The translations under genes and the position numbers were made by a program. Positions 23,229-32,385 of a DNA stretch of 36,907 bases are shown in pieces (within the stretch, counting starts at the first letter, position 1; each line of letters begins with the position of its first letter). Under the pieces are notes generated by a model. It did no database searches and was not told the origin of the DNA. It saw only the letters and a list, made by a program, of their open reading frames with translations. The stretch is from Planctomycetota bacterium. Its GTDB lineage: Bacteria > Planctomycetota > UBA1135 > UBA2386. The stretch spans positions 1-36,907 of the forward strand of contig JAEUHS010000076.1 of the NCBI GenBank assembly GCA_016794035.1, read 5' to 3'.

Positions 23229-24839
23229 ATGGTCAGGCGAGTGTCGGTTCTCGCTGCAGGCGTGTGGCTCGGCTCGGCAGCGGCCGTGGCGCAGAGCGAC
23301 CTGCGGCCGCTGTTGGCGAGCGTGCCCGACACCGCGGTCGCGGTGGCCGCGAGCGCCGATCCGGTCGCGGCGCTGCAGGCGTGGACCGCGTTGCTGGCGC
23401 CGGTGCCGGAGGGCCTGCCGGCGGACCTCGTGGCCCGCATCGGCGTCGGCATCACGGCGCTGCGGATCGCCCTCGACGGCTCGACCGAGGCATGGCTGCA
23501 GCAGCTGGCGGGCGGCGGCCTCGTGCTCGCCGTGTTGCCGCCGCTGCCGGGTGCTCAGTGGGAACTGCTCGCGCTGACGCGGCCGGCGGATCCGGCCGCG
23601 GCCGCCGCGTGGTGCGCGCGGCATGCCGATCGCGTGCACTGCGTGACCCAGGGCGACCGGTTGGTGTTCGGCTCGAGTGCGGCGGCGGTCGAACGGGTGC
23701 GTGCGCCGTCGGCGCCGGCGCCCGGCCGCTGGGCCGCGGCCGGGTTCGCGTCGGTCGCCGGGGGCGACGCCACGATCGACGCGATGGCCGACCTGGAGGC
23801 GCTGCGCGCGTGGCTCGGCCCGCGCGCGCCGGATCTGGCGCGGCTCGGCGGCGCCGCGCGCTTCGTGTTCGCGCCGATCGTGCACGCGCTGGCCGCCGCG
23901 CCGACGCTGCACCTGCAGCTGCGCGCCGATGCGTCGCGGCTGCGGGTCGCGCTGCGCGCCGAGGCGAGCCTGCGCGCGGCGCCGTTCGCCGCGCTGCTGG
24001 CGACCGGCGCGGCGACCGCGCGACCGGAGCTGCCGGCCGACGGGCTCGTGTCGTTGACCCTGGATCGCAGCCTGCGCGCGCTGCTCGCCGAACCGGCCCG
24101 GTTCCTCGCCGCCGACGACGCGCAGGCGGTGCAGGGCTTCCTGTCGATCGCCGACGCGCTCGACGGCGCGCGCTCGTCGTTCGTCGCCGACCTGCTCGGC
24201 GGTCTGCGCGAGCCGATGACCCTGCAGGTGCTGCCGCCGGCCGCCGCGGACGAGGCGGCGGACACGGCGCCGCCAACGCCGATCGTGCTGCCGGAGTTCG
24301 TGGTCTCGGTCGCGCTCGCCGACGAAGCGGCCGTCGACGTGCTGTTCCGCACCGCGCGCGTGCTGGCGACGATCGTCAACGCCGAACGCGCGCAGCGCGG
24401 CGAGGCGCCGTTCCTGATGCGCCGGCTGCGGGACGACAGCGGCCATGGGCTGGTCGCGGAACCGCCGCCGTGGCGCGGGCCGGGCAGCGCGCCGGTCGAT
24501 CGCCAGCTGTCGCCGACGCTCTGGATCGGCGGCGGCCGCGTCGCGCTCGCCAGCACGCGGCATGCCGCCCAGGCGACGCTCGCGCGGCCGCCCGGTCCGG
24601 CGTCGGCCGGCGGCGACACGCTGGTGCTGCGCGGGCCGGCGATCGCGGCGGCCATCGCCGGCAGCCGGTCCGCGCTCGAACTCGGCCGCATGCTCGACGA
24701 GGGCGAGGACCGGGCCGAGGCGCAGCGGTTCTTCGCGGCCCTGATCGCCGTCGCCGAGGCGATCGCCGAACTGCGCGCCACCGTGCAGCTGGACGCGGCG
24801 ACGACGCGCCTCGAACTCGACCTGGAGCGCCGCCGATGA
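23229..24839 (+). CDS. Exported Ala-rich protein of unknown function, first gene of the DUF1800/DUF1501 operon
   Basis: A 536-aa protein that I do not recognise. The signal peptide (MVRRVSVLAAGVWLGSAAAV) ends before AQSD. The mature part is Ala/Leu/Arg-rich and mixed alpha/beta. Its series of segments (PDTAVAVAASADPVAALQAW; LLALTRPADPAAAAAW; GDRLVFGSSAAAVERV; LPADGLVSLTLDRSLRALL) loosely recalls DUF3352-type secreted proteins, where a variable is scored along repeated strand-helix units; this is a weak resemblance. Its TGA overlaps the DUF1800 ATG by 4 nt, so translation is coupled and a shared function is likely. A GTG 18 nt upstream is an alternative start. Confidence 0.75.
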   Translation: MVRRVSVLAAGVWLGSAAAVAQSDLRPLLASVPDTAVAVAASADPVAALQAWTALLAPVPEGLPADLVARIGVGITALRIALDGSTEAWLQQLAGGGLVLAVLPPLPGAQWELLALTRPADPAAAAAWCARHADRVHCVTQGDRLVFGSSAAAVERVRAPSAPAPGRWAAAGFASVAGGDATIDAMADLEALRAWLGPRAPDLARLGGAARFVFAPIVHALAAAPTLHLQLRADASRLRVALRAEASLRAAPFAALLATGAATARPELPADGLVSLTLDRSLRALLAEPARFLAADDAQAVQGFLSIADALDGARSSFVADLLGGLREPMTLQVLPPAAADEAADTAPPTPIVLPEFVVSVALADEAAVDVLFRTARVLATIVNAERAQRGEAPFLMRRLRDDSGHGLVAEPPPWRGPGSAPVDRQLSPTLWIGGGRVALASTRHAAQATLARPPGPASAGGDTLVLRGPAIAAAIAGSRSALELGRMLDEGEDRAEAQRFFAALIAVAEAIAELRATVQLDAATTRLELDLERRR

Positions 24840-26155
24840 GTGACCCGCTGGCGCCCTTCGAGCCGAGCGCGCGCGATCCGTTCGATCTGGCGAAGGTCGG
24901 TCACCTGCTGCGCCGCGCCGGTTTCGCCGCGTCGCTGCAGACACGCCGCGAGCTGGTCCGCGCCGGCCTGTCGGCGGCGATCGACCACGTGGCGCCGCCG
25001 CTCGGTCGGGTCGCGCCGGCCGACGCGCTGCTGCAGGAGGCGATCGCGTTCGGCGACATCGAGCGCGTGCGAGCGTTCCGGGTCTGGCTGGCGCTGCAGA
25101 GCGTGCACCCGCTGCGCGAACGCACCAGCTGCTTCTGGCACGGCCACTTCGCGACCAGCAACCAGAAGGTGCTCGACCCGCGCGCGATGGCGCTGCAGAT
25201 GGCGACCTTCGACCGCCTGGGGCTCGGCACGTTCGACGAGCTGCTGCTGGCGATGTGCCGCGACCCGGCGCTGCTGCGCTGGCTCGACAACGACGTCAAC
25301 ACGGCGCGCCAGCCGAACGAGAACTTCGCCCGCGAACTGTTCGAGCTGTTCTCGCTCGGCCGCGGCAACTACAGCGAGCAGGACGTGCGCCAGGCCGCGC
25401 GGGCGTTCACCGGCTGGCACGTGCGCGACGGCGTGTTCCACTTCCAGCCGCACCTGCACGACGATGGCGACAAGCAGCTGTTCGGCGCCGACGGCGCGTT
25501 CGACGGCGGCGACGTGGTCGCGGCCGTGGTGCGGCGGCCGGAGTCGGCGCAGTTCCTCGCCCGCCGCTGGCTGCGCTTCTTCGTGCATCCCGAGCCCGAC
25601 GACGCCGACGTGACCGCGCTGGCCGCCTGCTACGAACAGAGCGGTCGCGACATCGGCACCACGCTGGTGCGGCTGCTGCGCAGCCGGCTGTTCTTCTCGG
25701 CGGCGGCCTATCGCTGCAAGGTGAAGAGCCCCGCCGACTTCGTCGTCGGCACCGTGCGCCTGCTCGGCGCCAGCGCGGCACCGGCGTCGCTGGCCGCGAC
25801 GATGGCGAGCCTCGGCGAGACCTGGCTCGAGCCGCCGTCGGTCGAGGGCTGGCACGGCGAACGGGCGTGGCTGTCGCCGGCGGCGTGGCTGCTGCGCAGC
25901 AACTTCGTCGCCGACCTGCTCGCCGGCCGGCACGGCAGGTTGCGCCCGCATCCCGCGGTGTGGTTCCGCGGCCTCGACCGGCCCGCCGATCGCGCCAGGG
26001 CGGCGGCGCTGCTGCTGCTCGACGGCGAACTCGACGAGCCGGGCCGCGCGGGTCTGCTGGCCGTCGCGCAGGCCCAGGCGGGCGCCGACGCTGCCACCGC
26101 CGCGGCCGCGATCCTGCACGCGGCCGCCTGCCTGCCCGAATACCAGCTGTGCTGA
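24836..26155 (+). CDS. DUF1800 family protein
   Basis: A 439-aa protein of the DUF1800 family, widespread in planctomycetes and of unknown biochemistry. Family features in order: KVGHLLRRAGFAASLQTRRE at the N-terminus; HPLRERTSCFWHGHFATSNQ; MCRDPALLRWLDNDVNTARQ then PNENFARELFELFSLG, the most conserved block; AARAFTGWHVRDGVFHFQPH; and SPPSVEGWHGERAWLSPAAW-like residues near 340 (here EPPSVEGWHGERAWLS). No signal peptide is seen. It overlaps the upstream secreted-protein gene by 4 nt and is followed 21 nt later by its usual partner, a DUF1501 gene. Members are inferred to act with DUF1501 in export or surface processes, without proof. Confidence 0.93.
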   Translation: MSDPLAPFEPSARDPFDLAKVGHLLRRAGFAASLQTRRELVRAGLSAAIDHVAPPLGRVAPADALLQEAIAFGDIERVRAFRVWLALQSVHPLRERTSCFWHGHFATSNQKVLDPRAMALQMATFDRLGLGTFDELLLAMCRDPALLRWLDNDVNTARQPNENFARELFELFSLGRGNYSEQDVRQAARAFTGWHVRDGVFHFQPHLHDDGDKQLFGADGAFDGGDVVAAVVRRPESAQFLARRWLRFFVHPEPDDADVTALAACYEQSGRDIGTTLVRLLRSRLFFSAAAYRCKVKSPADFVVGTVRLLGASAAPASLAATMASLGETWLEPPSVEGWHGERAWLSPAAWLLRSNFVADLLAGRHGRLRPHPAVWFRGLDRPADRARAAALLLLDGELDEPGRAGLLAVAQAQAGADAATAAAAILHAAACLPEYQLC

Positions 26156-26176
26156 CCACGTGACGAACCGCACCCG

Positions 26177-27391
26177 ATGACCACCTGCGATCGACGCTCG
26201 TTCCTGCAGCTCTGCTCGGCGCTGCCGTGGCTCGGCGGCCGCAGCCTCGGCAGCTGGATTCCCGCCGGCGACGACCGCGTGCTGCTGGTGCTCGAACTGC
26301 TCGGCGGCAACGACGGGCTCAACACCGTGATCCCGGTCGACGACAAGGGCTACGCCGCGGCGCGGCCGAAGCTGCAGGCCGTGCGGCAGGGCGCGCACGC
26401 CCTCGGCGACGGCACCGCGCTGCACCCGGCGCTGCGGGCGCTGCATCGCCGCATCGTCGGCGGCGAAGGCGCCGTGCTGCACGGCGTCGGCTACGACCGG
26501 CCCGACCGTTCCCACTTCCGCAGCCGCGACATCTGGCACAGCGCCGATCCCGCGCTGGTGCGCGTCGAGGCCAAGACCACCGGCTGGCTCGGCCGGGCCG
26601 CCGACCTGCTGGCCGCGGCGTCGGCGGGCGTGCCGGCGGCCGCGGTGGGTGGGCTCGAGGTGCCGCTGATGCTGCGCGGCCGGCGCGCCACGGTGCCGAG
26701 CCTGCGCCGCGTCGAGGACTTCCAGTGGCTGTCGCCGACCAGCGCACAACCGCAACCGGCCGGCGCCCCGGTGCGCCGCATCGTCGACGAGCCGGTCGCC
26801 GGGACGGACGCGCGCGCCCACGCGGCCGCGACGGCGCGCACCGCGGTGCAGCTCGCCGACGACCTGACGGCGGCGCTGCAGCGCTACCGGCCGCGCGCCG
26901 AGTACCCCGACTCGGCGCTGGCGCGCGACCTGCAGCTCGCGGCGCGGCTGGTCGTCGCCGGCTTCGGCACGCGCCTGTTGCACGTCGGCTTCGGCGGCTT
27001 CGACACGCACGCGCGCCAGTTGCCGACCCACGCCGGTCTGCTCGGGCAGCTCGACGCCGCGCTCGACGCGATGCTGCAGGACGTGACTGCGCACGGCCAC
27101 GGCGATCGCGTGCTGGTGTTCGTGCACTCCGAGTTCGGTCGGCGCGTCGCCGAGAACGCCAGTCAGGGCACCGACCACGGCGCGGCCGCGCCGGTGTTCG
27201 CGTTCGGTGGCGGCGCGGCCGGTGCCCGCGGTCCGGCGCCCGACCTGCACCGGCTCGACGACGGCGACCTGATCGCGACGACGGACTTCCGAGCCGTCTA
27301 CGCCGATCTGCTCAGCTGGCTCGGACTCGACGCCGCTGCCGTGCTCGATGGCGGTGTCCTGCCTGCCGGCCTGGTGTCCGCGCCCCGCTGA
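26177..27391 (+). CDS. DUF1501 family protein with Tat-like signal
   Basis: A 404-aa DUF1501 protein, related to the alkaline-phosphatase/sulfatase fold superfamily but of unknown activity. The N-terminus DRRSFLQLCSALPWLG is Tat-like, though with few hydrophobic residues. Family blocks: VLLVLELLGGNDGLNTVIPV; HPALRALHRRI; HGVGYDRPDRSHFRSRDIWH; GFGGFDTHARQLPTH; and VFVHSEFGRRVAENASQGTD-HG, with conserved Asp/His likely to bind a metal. The gene follows DUF1800 on the same strand with a 21-nt gap, the usual arrangement. No Shine-Dalgarno sequence is obvious. Confidence 0.93.
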   Translation: MTTCDRRSFLQLCSALPWLGGRSLGSWIPAGDDRVLLVLELLGGNDGLNTVIPVDDKGYAAARPKLQAVRQGAHALGDGTALHPALRALHRRIVGGEGAVLHGVGYDRPDRSHFRSRDIWHSADPALVRVEAKTTGWLGRAADLLAAASAGVPAAAVGGLEVPLMLRGRRATVPSLRRVEDFQWLSPTSAQPQPAGAPVRRIVDEPVAGTDARAHAAATARTAVQLADDLTAALQRYRPRAEYPDSALARDLQLAARLVVAGFGTRLLHVGFGGFDTHARQLPTHAGLLGQLDAALDAMLQDVTAHGHGDRVLVFVHSEFGRRVAENASQGTDHGAAAPVFAFGGGAAGARGPAPDLHRLDDGDLIATTDFRAVYADLLSWLGLDAAAVLDGGVLPAGLVSAPR

Positions 27392-27571
27392 TCCGGTTTC
27401 CGCGCCGGGCCGCGGCGGCGACCGAGCGAGAGCAGCACGACGCCGCTGGTGAGCAGCAGCCAGAGGTCCGGAGGTGTCAGCGTCATCGTTGCGACGGAGA
27501 CCATCGCGCGCCGCGACGAGCGCGCCGACAACCGCATGTGAAGGTTCGGCGCGACGACCGGCGGCCGGCGA

Positions 27572-29446
27572 TCAGTCGCGGCGCTGCGTCGGGGCGGCCG
27601 GCGCCGCCGGCTTCTGGTCGATCGACTGCAGCAGCCGGTCGACGTCGCCGAGGAAGCGGCTCAGGGCCTCGAGGTCGACCGGCGTCGCCTGCGGCGAGGG
27701 CGCCGCGTCCGGGGCGAGGCGCAGCGCGACCGCATGCTGGCGCACACCTTCCTCGTGCAGGCCGTTGCGCTCGAACATCGCCGCCGCCTGCAGGTGCACC
27801 TGCAGGTCGCCGTCGTGTCGCAGGCAGGCGGTGCGCATCGCCAGGATCGCGGCGTCGGTCGCGCCCTCGAGTTCGAGGATGCGGGCGCGCGCGACGTCGG
27901 CGCGCGCGTCGCCGTCGCCGGCGTGGGCCAGCACGTCGCGGGCGCGGGCCAGCACCTCGGCGCGCTCCGGCGGCTCGGTGTGCTCGGCCAGATCGAGCAG
28001 ATGGGTGGCGACCAGCGCGCGCGTGTTCGCGCTCGGATCGAGCCGCAGCAGCGTCGCCAGATCCTGCTGCAACCGCCGCATCGACGTCGGGTCGCCCTGC
28101 TGTCGCAGCGCGTCGATGCGGAAGTGCAGGATCTCCGCGGTCGGCCCGCCGCGCAGCCGCGCGGCCGTGTCGAGGTCGTAGATCGTGTCGCCGTACTGAT
28201 GCAGCCGATGGTGCACGCGCGCCCGCACGAACCACGCCGGCGCGAACGTCTCGTCGCGCGCGATCGTCGCCGACGCGGCGGCGACCGCGGCCAGCAGCAG
28301 GTCGCGGCGCTGCTCGTCGCTGCGCGGCTGGTCGTGTTCGTCGCGCTGCGTCGAGGCCAGCGCCAGCAGCCGCTCGGCCTCGGCGAGGCTGCGTTCCAGC
28401 TCGTTGCGGTTGCGTTCCTTGACCAGCACGAATGCGCCGATCGACAGCAGCGCGACCGCCGCCCACAGGAACGTCAGCAGCGGTCGCTGCGCGCACCAGC
28501 GCGCGCCGCGCACGATCGCGTGCGGCCGGCGCGCGAGGATCGGTTCGCCGCGCACGAAGCGCTCGAGGTCCTCGGCGAACTCGAGCGCGGAGCCATAGCG
28601 CTGCGACGGGTCGCGCGCCATCGCCTTCTGCAGCATCGTCTCGACCGCGGCCGGCAGGTCGTGCCGCAGCCGGCTGGCCGGCACCGGGTCGCGGTCGACG
28701 ACGGCCTTCAGCACGCTCTGCGCCGTCGGTCCCTCGAACGGCGGGCGGCCGGTGACCAGCGCGTAGAGCGTCGCGCCGAGCGCATAGACGTCGGCCAGCG
28801 TGTTGGCCTGCACGGTGCCGCCGAGCACCAGCTCCGGCGCCATGTACATCGGCGTGCCGACGATGGCGCCGCTCTCGGTCATCGATCCCGTGCCGGTCTC
28901 GCGCGCGAGGCCGAAGTCGGTGATCGCGACGCGCTGCAGGTCGTCGGCCTGTCCCGGTTCGCCGGCGCGCAGCATCAGGTTGCCCGGCTTGACGTCGCGG
29001 TGCACGACGCCGTGCTCGTGCGCGTACTGCAGCGCGCGGCCGACGCTGGCCGCGATCGCGCAGGCGCGCTGCACCGGCAGCGGGCCGACGCGCAGGCGTT
29101 CTTCGAGCGTGACGCCGTCGACGAACTCCATCGCGAACCAGTGCAGTCGTCCCTTGGTGCCCTGGTCGACGAAGCCGACGATGTCGGGGTGCTGCACCCG
29201 CGACATGATGCGGCCCTCGCGCAGGAAGCGCGCCAGCGCCCGCTCGGTCAGGGTCAGGCTCGGCGGCAGGATCTTCAGCGCGACGCGATGGCCGGTCGCG
29301 CGCACGCGGGCCTCGTAGACGATGCCCATCGAGCCCTTGCCCACCTCGCGCACGATCTCGAAGTCCGGCAGGTCCTGCGCCAACGACTCGGGCGCGAACG
29401 TGTAGAAGTCGCGCCGCGCGCCGAAGTCGGGACCGTCGCCGCTCAC
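27572..29446 (-). CDS. Membrane Ser/Thr protein kinase with C-terminal helical repeats
   Basis: A 624-aa PknB-type kinase. The catalytic domain covers about residues 29-300: glycine loop [15 protein letters not shown]-binding Lys58 (VALKI), catalytic loop [24 protein letters not shown], and the activation/P+1 region [16 protein letters not shown] transmembrane segment is near 325-347 ([20 protein letters not shown]). The rest is a helical, TPR-like region outside the membrane ([40 protein letters not shown]). The GTG start overlaps the kdsA stop by 4 nt (29443-29446), so it is translated with kdsA. Substrates are unknown; envelope sensing is plausible. Confidence 0.9.
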   Translation of the reverse strand: MSGDGPDFGARRDFYTFAPESLAQDLPDFEIVREVGKGSMGIVYEARVRATGHRVALKILPPSLTLTERALARFLREGRIMSRVQHPDIVGFVDQGTKGRLHWFAMEFVDGVTLEERLRVGPLPVQRACAIAASVGRALQYAHEHGVVHRDVKPGNLMLRAGEPGQADDLQRVAITDFGLARETGTGSMTESGAIVGTPMYMAPELVLGGTVQANTLADVYALGATLYALVTGRPPFEGPTAQSVLKAVVDRDPVPASRLRHDLPAAVETMLQKAMARDPSQRYGSALEFAEDLERFVRGEPILARRPHAIVRGARWCAQRPLLTFLWAAVALLSIGAFVLVKERNRNELERSLAEAERLLALASTQRDEHDQPRSDEQRRDLLLAAVAAASATIARDETFAPAWFVRARVHHRLHQYGDTIYDLDTAARLRGGPTAEILHFRIDALRQQGDPTSMRRLQQDLATLLRLDPSANTRALVATHLLDLAEHTEPPERAEVLARARDVLAHAGDGDARADVARARILELEGATDAAILAMRTACLRHDGDLQVHLQAAAMFERNGLHEEGVRQHAVALRLAPDAAPSPQATPVDLEALSRFLGDVDRLLQSIDQKPAAPAAPTQRRD

Positions 29447-30282
29447 GGGTCGTTCGCGGCCGACTGGAGGCGGCAGAGCGCGCGCAGCAGCGCCGGCAGG
29501 TCGGCGAGGCGCAGCATGTTCGGCCCGTCGCTCGGCGCGTGGTCGGGATCCTCGTGCACCTCGCAGAACAGGCCGTCGACGCCGCAGGCGACCGCCGCGC
29601 GGCACAGGAAGGGCACCTTGGTGCGGTCGCCGCCGGTCGACGTGCCGGCGCCGCCGGGGCGCTGCACGGAGTGCGTCGCGTCGAACACCAGCGGCTGGCC
29701 GAACGCGCGCATGGTCGGGAAGCCGGCGAAGTCGACCACCAGCGTGCGGTAACCGAAGCTGGTGCCGCGTTCGGTGATCATCACGTTCGGGTTGCCGGCG
29801 GCCAGCACCTTGCCGAGCACGTTGCCGACGTCGTCGGGCGCGAGGAACTGGCCCTTCTTCACGTTGACCGCGCGGCCGGTCGCGGCCGCGGCCAGCAGCA
29901 GGTCCGTCTGCCGGCACAGGAACGCCGGGATCTGCAGGCAGTCGACGACCTCGGCGCACGGTGCGCACTGTTCGCGTTCGTGCACGTCGGTCAGCACCGG
30001 CAGGCCGAGATCGCGCTTCACCTCGGCGAGGATCGCGAGGCCCTCGTCGATGCCGAGGCCGCGGAACGCGTCGCCGGAGGTGCGGTTGGCCTTGTCGAAG
30101 CTGCTCTTGAACACCAGCGGCACCGAGCTGGCGGCGCAGGCACGCTGCAGCGCTTCGGCGTGGCGCAGGCAGTGGTCGCGGCTCTCGATCACGCAGGGCC
30201 CCGCGATCAGCGCGAACGGTCGGCCACCGCCGAAGCGCACCCCGCCGACCCGGACCTCACGCACACCATGCGATGCCGCCAT
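29443..30282 (-). CDS. kdsA: 3-deoxy-8-phosphooctulonate (Kdo-8-P) synthase
   Basis: A 279-aa enzyme joining phosphoenolpyruvate and arabinose-5-phosphate into Kdo-8-phosphate, an early step of lipopolysaccharide inner-core synthesis. Motifs: [88 protein letters not shown] and [18 protein letters not shown]. Cysteine at GPC (Asn in the E. coli enzyme), with the His, Glu and Asp in the last two motifs, marks the metal-dependent class. The start at 30282 lies 7 nt after a TANNNT box, with no Shine-Dalgarno sequence. Its presence argues for Kdo-containing lipopolysaccharide in this organism. Confidence 0.95.
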   Translation of the reverse strand: MAASHGVREVRVGGVRFGGGRPFALIAGPCVIESRDHCLRHAEALQRACAASSVPLVFKSSFDKANRTSGDAFRGLGIDEGLAILAEVKRDLGLPVLTDVHEREQCAPCAEVVDCLQIPAFLCRQTDLLLAAAATGRAVNVKKGQFLAPDDVGNVLGKVLAAGNPNVMITERGTSFGYRTLVVDFAGFPTMRAFGQPLVFDATHSVQRPGGAGTSTGGDRTKVPFLCRAAVACGVDGLFCEVHEDPDHAPSDGPNMLRLADLPALLRALCRLQSAANDP

Positions 30283-30289
30283 CGCCGCG

Positions 30290-30295
30290 ATGCTA
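30290..30295 (-). promoter_or_regulatory. TANNNT box upstream of kdsA
   Basis: On the minus strand TAGCAT ends 7 nt before the kdsA ATG, with CGCGGCG between. No Shine-Dalgarno sequence fits in that space. This suggests a leaderless transcript. Confidence 0.45.
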
Positions 30296-30434
30296 GCCCG
30301 TGGCGTCCTCCGCCGCACCGCGGCGCCGCGTTCCACCGGTCGAAATCGGGCCAGCACGCCGGGCGGCGCCCGACCTGGCGTCGAACCGCACCGGGACGGC
30401 CGCTGCCGCGGCTGGTCGCGCCGGGCGATCTCAC

Positions 30435-30440
30435 TACACT
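30435..30440 (+). promoter_or_regulatory. Possible -10 element for the secreted gene at 30496
   Basis: TACACT lies in an AT-richer spot of the 213-nt divergent gap between kdsA and the secreted paralog. No good -35 match was found; CTGGTC at 30412-30417 is weak. It would give a leader of roughly 50 nt. Confidence 0.25.
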
Positions 30441-30495
30441 GGGGCAGTCGCACGATCTGCGCCCAGGATCGGCGCCGTCCCTCGTCAGGCATCCC

Positions 30496-32349
30496 ATGCG
30501 CACCGTCACGACTCTCCTGCTCTCGCCGCTGTGCACCGTGGCCCTCACGGCGCAGTGCTTCGTCGCGACCGGCGGCACCAGCGCCGGACTGGTCGCCGTC
30601 GGCACCGATCCGGTCGACGACGAAGGTCTGTCGGCGCCGATCGACATGTTGTTCGGTCCCGCAGGTTTCCCGATGGCGGGCGCCGTCGGACCGCTGACCC
30701 ACGCGGTGGTCGACTCCAACGGCGCGCTCTACCTGACGTCCGGTGGCGCGGCGGTCGGTCGCGTCGGCTTCGGCCCGTTCGACCTCACCGACTTGCGCGG
30801 GCAGGTCGGTGACTCGCCGCGCATCGCCCCGCTGTGGGGGGACCTCGAAGGCACGACCGCCGGCTGGGCCGTGAACGTCGACACCTCGGTTGCGGGCCGC
30901 TTCCAGGTCACGTGGATCGACGTCGAGGAATACACGTCCGGCGCGCCGCAGTTCTCGTTCAGCGCCACGCTGTACGCGACCGGCCAGATCGAGTTCGCCT
31001 ACGGCGCGCTGCCGCCGCTGCCGAACGCGAACTTCTACATCGTCGCCGGCGTCTCGATCGGCAACGGCGTCGGCACCGGCCTCGAGATCTCGACGGACCT
31101 GACCACCGGTCCGAACTCGGGCGCGCTCGGGCTGCTGTTCCAGGACTTCGACGGCGCGGTGCCGAGCGTGGCCGACAAGACCATCCTGCTGCTGCCGAAC
31201 GGCACCGGCGGGTTCAGCTCGGTGGTGAGCTGCCAGGCGGGCGCGCACACGGCCTACGGCGCCGGTTGCTACGGCGAGTCGGTCTACCAGTACTTCGCCG
31301 ACGCCGCGGTCGCGTCGGCCGCGCTGCAGGGCAACGCGCTGCTGCTGGTGCCGACCGGCACCGGCTACGTGACGACCTGGGTGCCGGGCGCGGCGGCCGC
31401 GTTCTACGTCGCTCCCGCGGCTGGCGCCGTGTCGCTGCCGATCACCAACGACGGCAACACGGTGATCACGCCGACGATCGCGCTGCCGGTCCCCGGCGGC
31501 GCCGCGGCGCAGCTGACCATCGAGCACAACGGCATCGTCGTGCTCGGCGCGCTGCCGAACCACCTGTTCGACTGGACGCCGACGCCGGCGGAGCTGCTCG
31601 CCGCGCCGAACGCCGGGTTCTACAGCTGGCACGACTACAACGACGCGGAACCAGGCAGCGGCACCATCAAGCAGGAGGAGCGGCTGGTCGGTGCGGAGCG
31701 CGTGCTGTTCGTGACCTGGGACGGCGTCGAGAACTACTCGACCCCGACCGCGGTCAACCCGAGCACGATCCAGTTCCAGCTCAACCTGACCACCGGTGTG
31801 GTGACCTACGTGTGGCTGTCGGTCGACGACGACTCGACCTCGATCGACGGCAGCGCGCACCTGGTCGGCTACACCGGCCCCGGGGTGGGTTCGGATCCGG
31901 GTCCGTTCCCGTTCGCGGTCGCCGGCAGCACGGTGACCATCGACACCTTCCGCGCGCTGACCCTGCGTGCGGGGCCGTCGCCGGTGATCGGCAGCGGTGG
32001 CTCGAGCAACCTGATCACCTGGACGCTCGACGACATGCCCGACTTCGCGCCGCCGTCCGGCCAGCGGCTCGGCATCCTGTTCTTCAGCCTGCAGTCGGCG
32101 CCCGGCATCGACCTCGGCTTCGTCGGCGTGCCTGGCTGCCAGGTCTACCTCAACAGCCTCGATGCGCAGGCGCCGATCTCGGTGTCGGGCAGCTCCTCGC
32201 AGGGCCTGTCGTTCAACGTGCCGCCGCCGCTGGCGCCGGGCTTCTCGTTCTACGCGCAGGGCATCGCGCTGATTCCGGTGGGCAGCTATCCCGGTGGGCT
32301 GAACACGCTCGGGCTCCTGACCAGCAACGGCGTGCGCACCACGTTCTGA
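30496..32349 (+). CDS. Secreted beta-rich family protein (paralog C)
   Basis: A 617-aa exported protein. The signal peptide ends LTA before QCF (about residue 20). First module: [66 protein letters not shown], and [31 protein letters not shown] linker follows near 251. The second module has [44 protein letters not shown], and [19 protein letters not shown]. The C-terminal domain has [20 protein letters not shown] and ends [12 protein letters not shown]. It is closest to paralog D, which follows after 36 nt on the same strand. The role is unknown; the modules look like adhesive or structural beta-sandwiches (nidogen-like pattern, inference). Confidence 0.87.
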   Translation: MRTVTTLLLSPLCTVALTAQCFVATGGTSAGLVAVGTDPVDDEGLSAPIDMLFGPAGFPMAGAVGPLTHAVVDSNGALYLTSGGAAVGRVGFGPFDLTDLRGQVGDSPRIAPLWGDLEGTTAGWAVNVDTSVAGRFQVTWIDVEEYTSGAPQFSFSATLYATGQIEFAYGALPPLPNANFYIVAGVSIGNGVGTGLEISTDLTTGPNSGALGLLFQDFDGAVPSVADKTILLLPNGTGGFSSVVSCQAGAHTAYGAGCYGESVYQYFADAAVASAALQGNALLLVPTGTGYVTTWVPGAAAAFYVAPAAGAVSLPITNDGNTVITPTIALPVPGGAAAQLTIEHNGIVVLGALPNHLFDWTPTPAELLAAPNAGFYSWHDYNDAEPGSGTIKQEERLVGAERVLFVTWDGVENYSTPTAVNPSTIQFQLNLTTGVVTYVWLSVDDDSTSIDGSAHLVGYTGPGVGSDPGPFPFAVAGSTVTIDTFRALTLRAGPSPVIGSGGSSNLITWTLDDMPDFAPPSGQRLGILFFSLQSAPGIDLGFVGVPGCQVYLNSLDAQAPISVSGSSSQGLSFNVPPPLAPGFSFYAQGIALIPVGSYPGGLNTLGLLTSNGVRTTF

Positions 32350-32371
32350 TCGGCGCGCCGCGGATCGAGGA

Positions 32372-32377
32372 TACTGT
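32372..32377 (+). promoter_or_regulatory. TANNNT box before paralog D
   Basis: TACTGT ends 8 nt before the ATG at 32386, within the 36-nt gap between two paralogs. No Shine-Dalgarno sequence is present, so paralog D may have its own leaderless promoter. Confidence 0.4.
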
Positions 32378-32385
32378 CTCCGGCC

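Noticed and set aside
27298..27537. Minus-strand 79-codon frame with a P-P-D, hydrophobic stretch and RRR, resembling a PEP-CTERM tail, 34 nt after the kinase stop
   Set aside because: No Shine-Dalgarno sequence, most of it is antisense to the DUF1501 gene, and the motif match is loose (no PEP). A small membrane protein cannot be excluded but is not supported.
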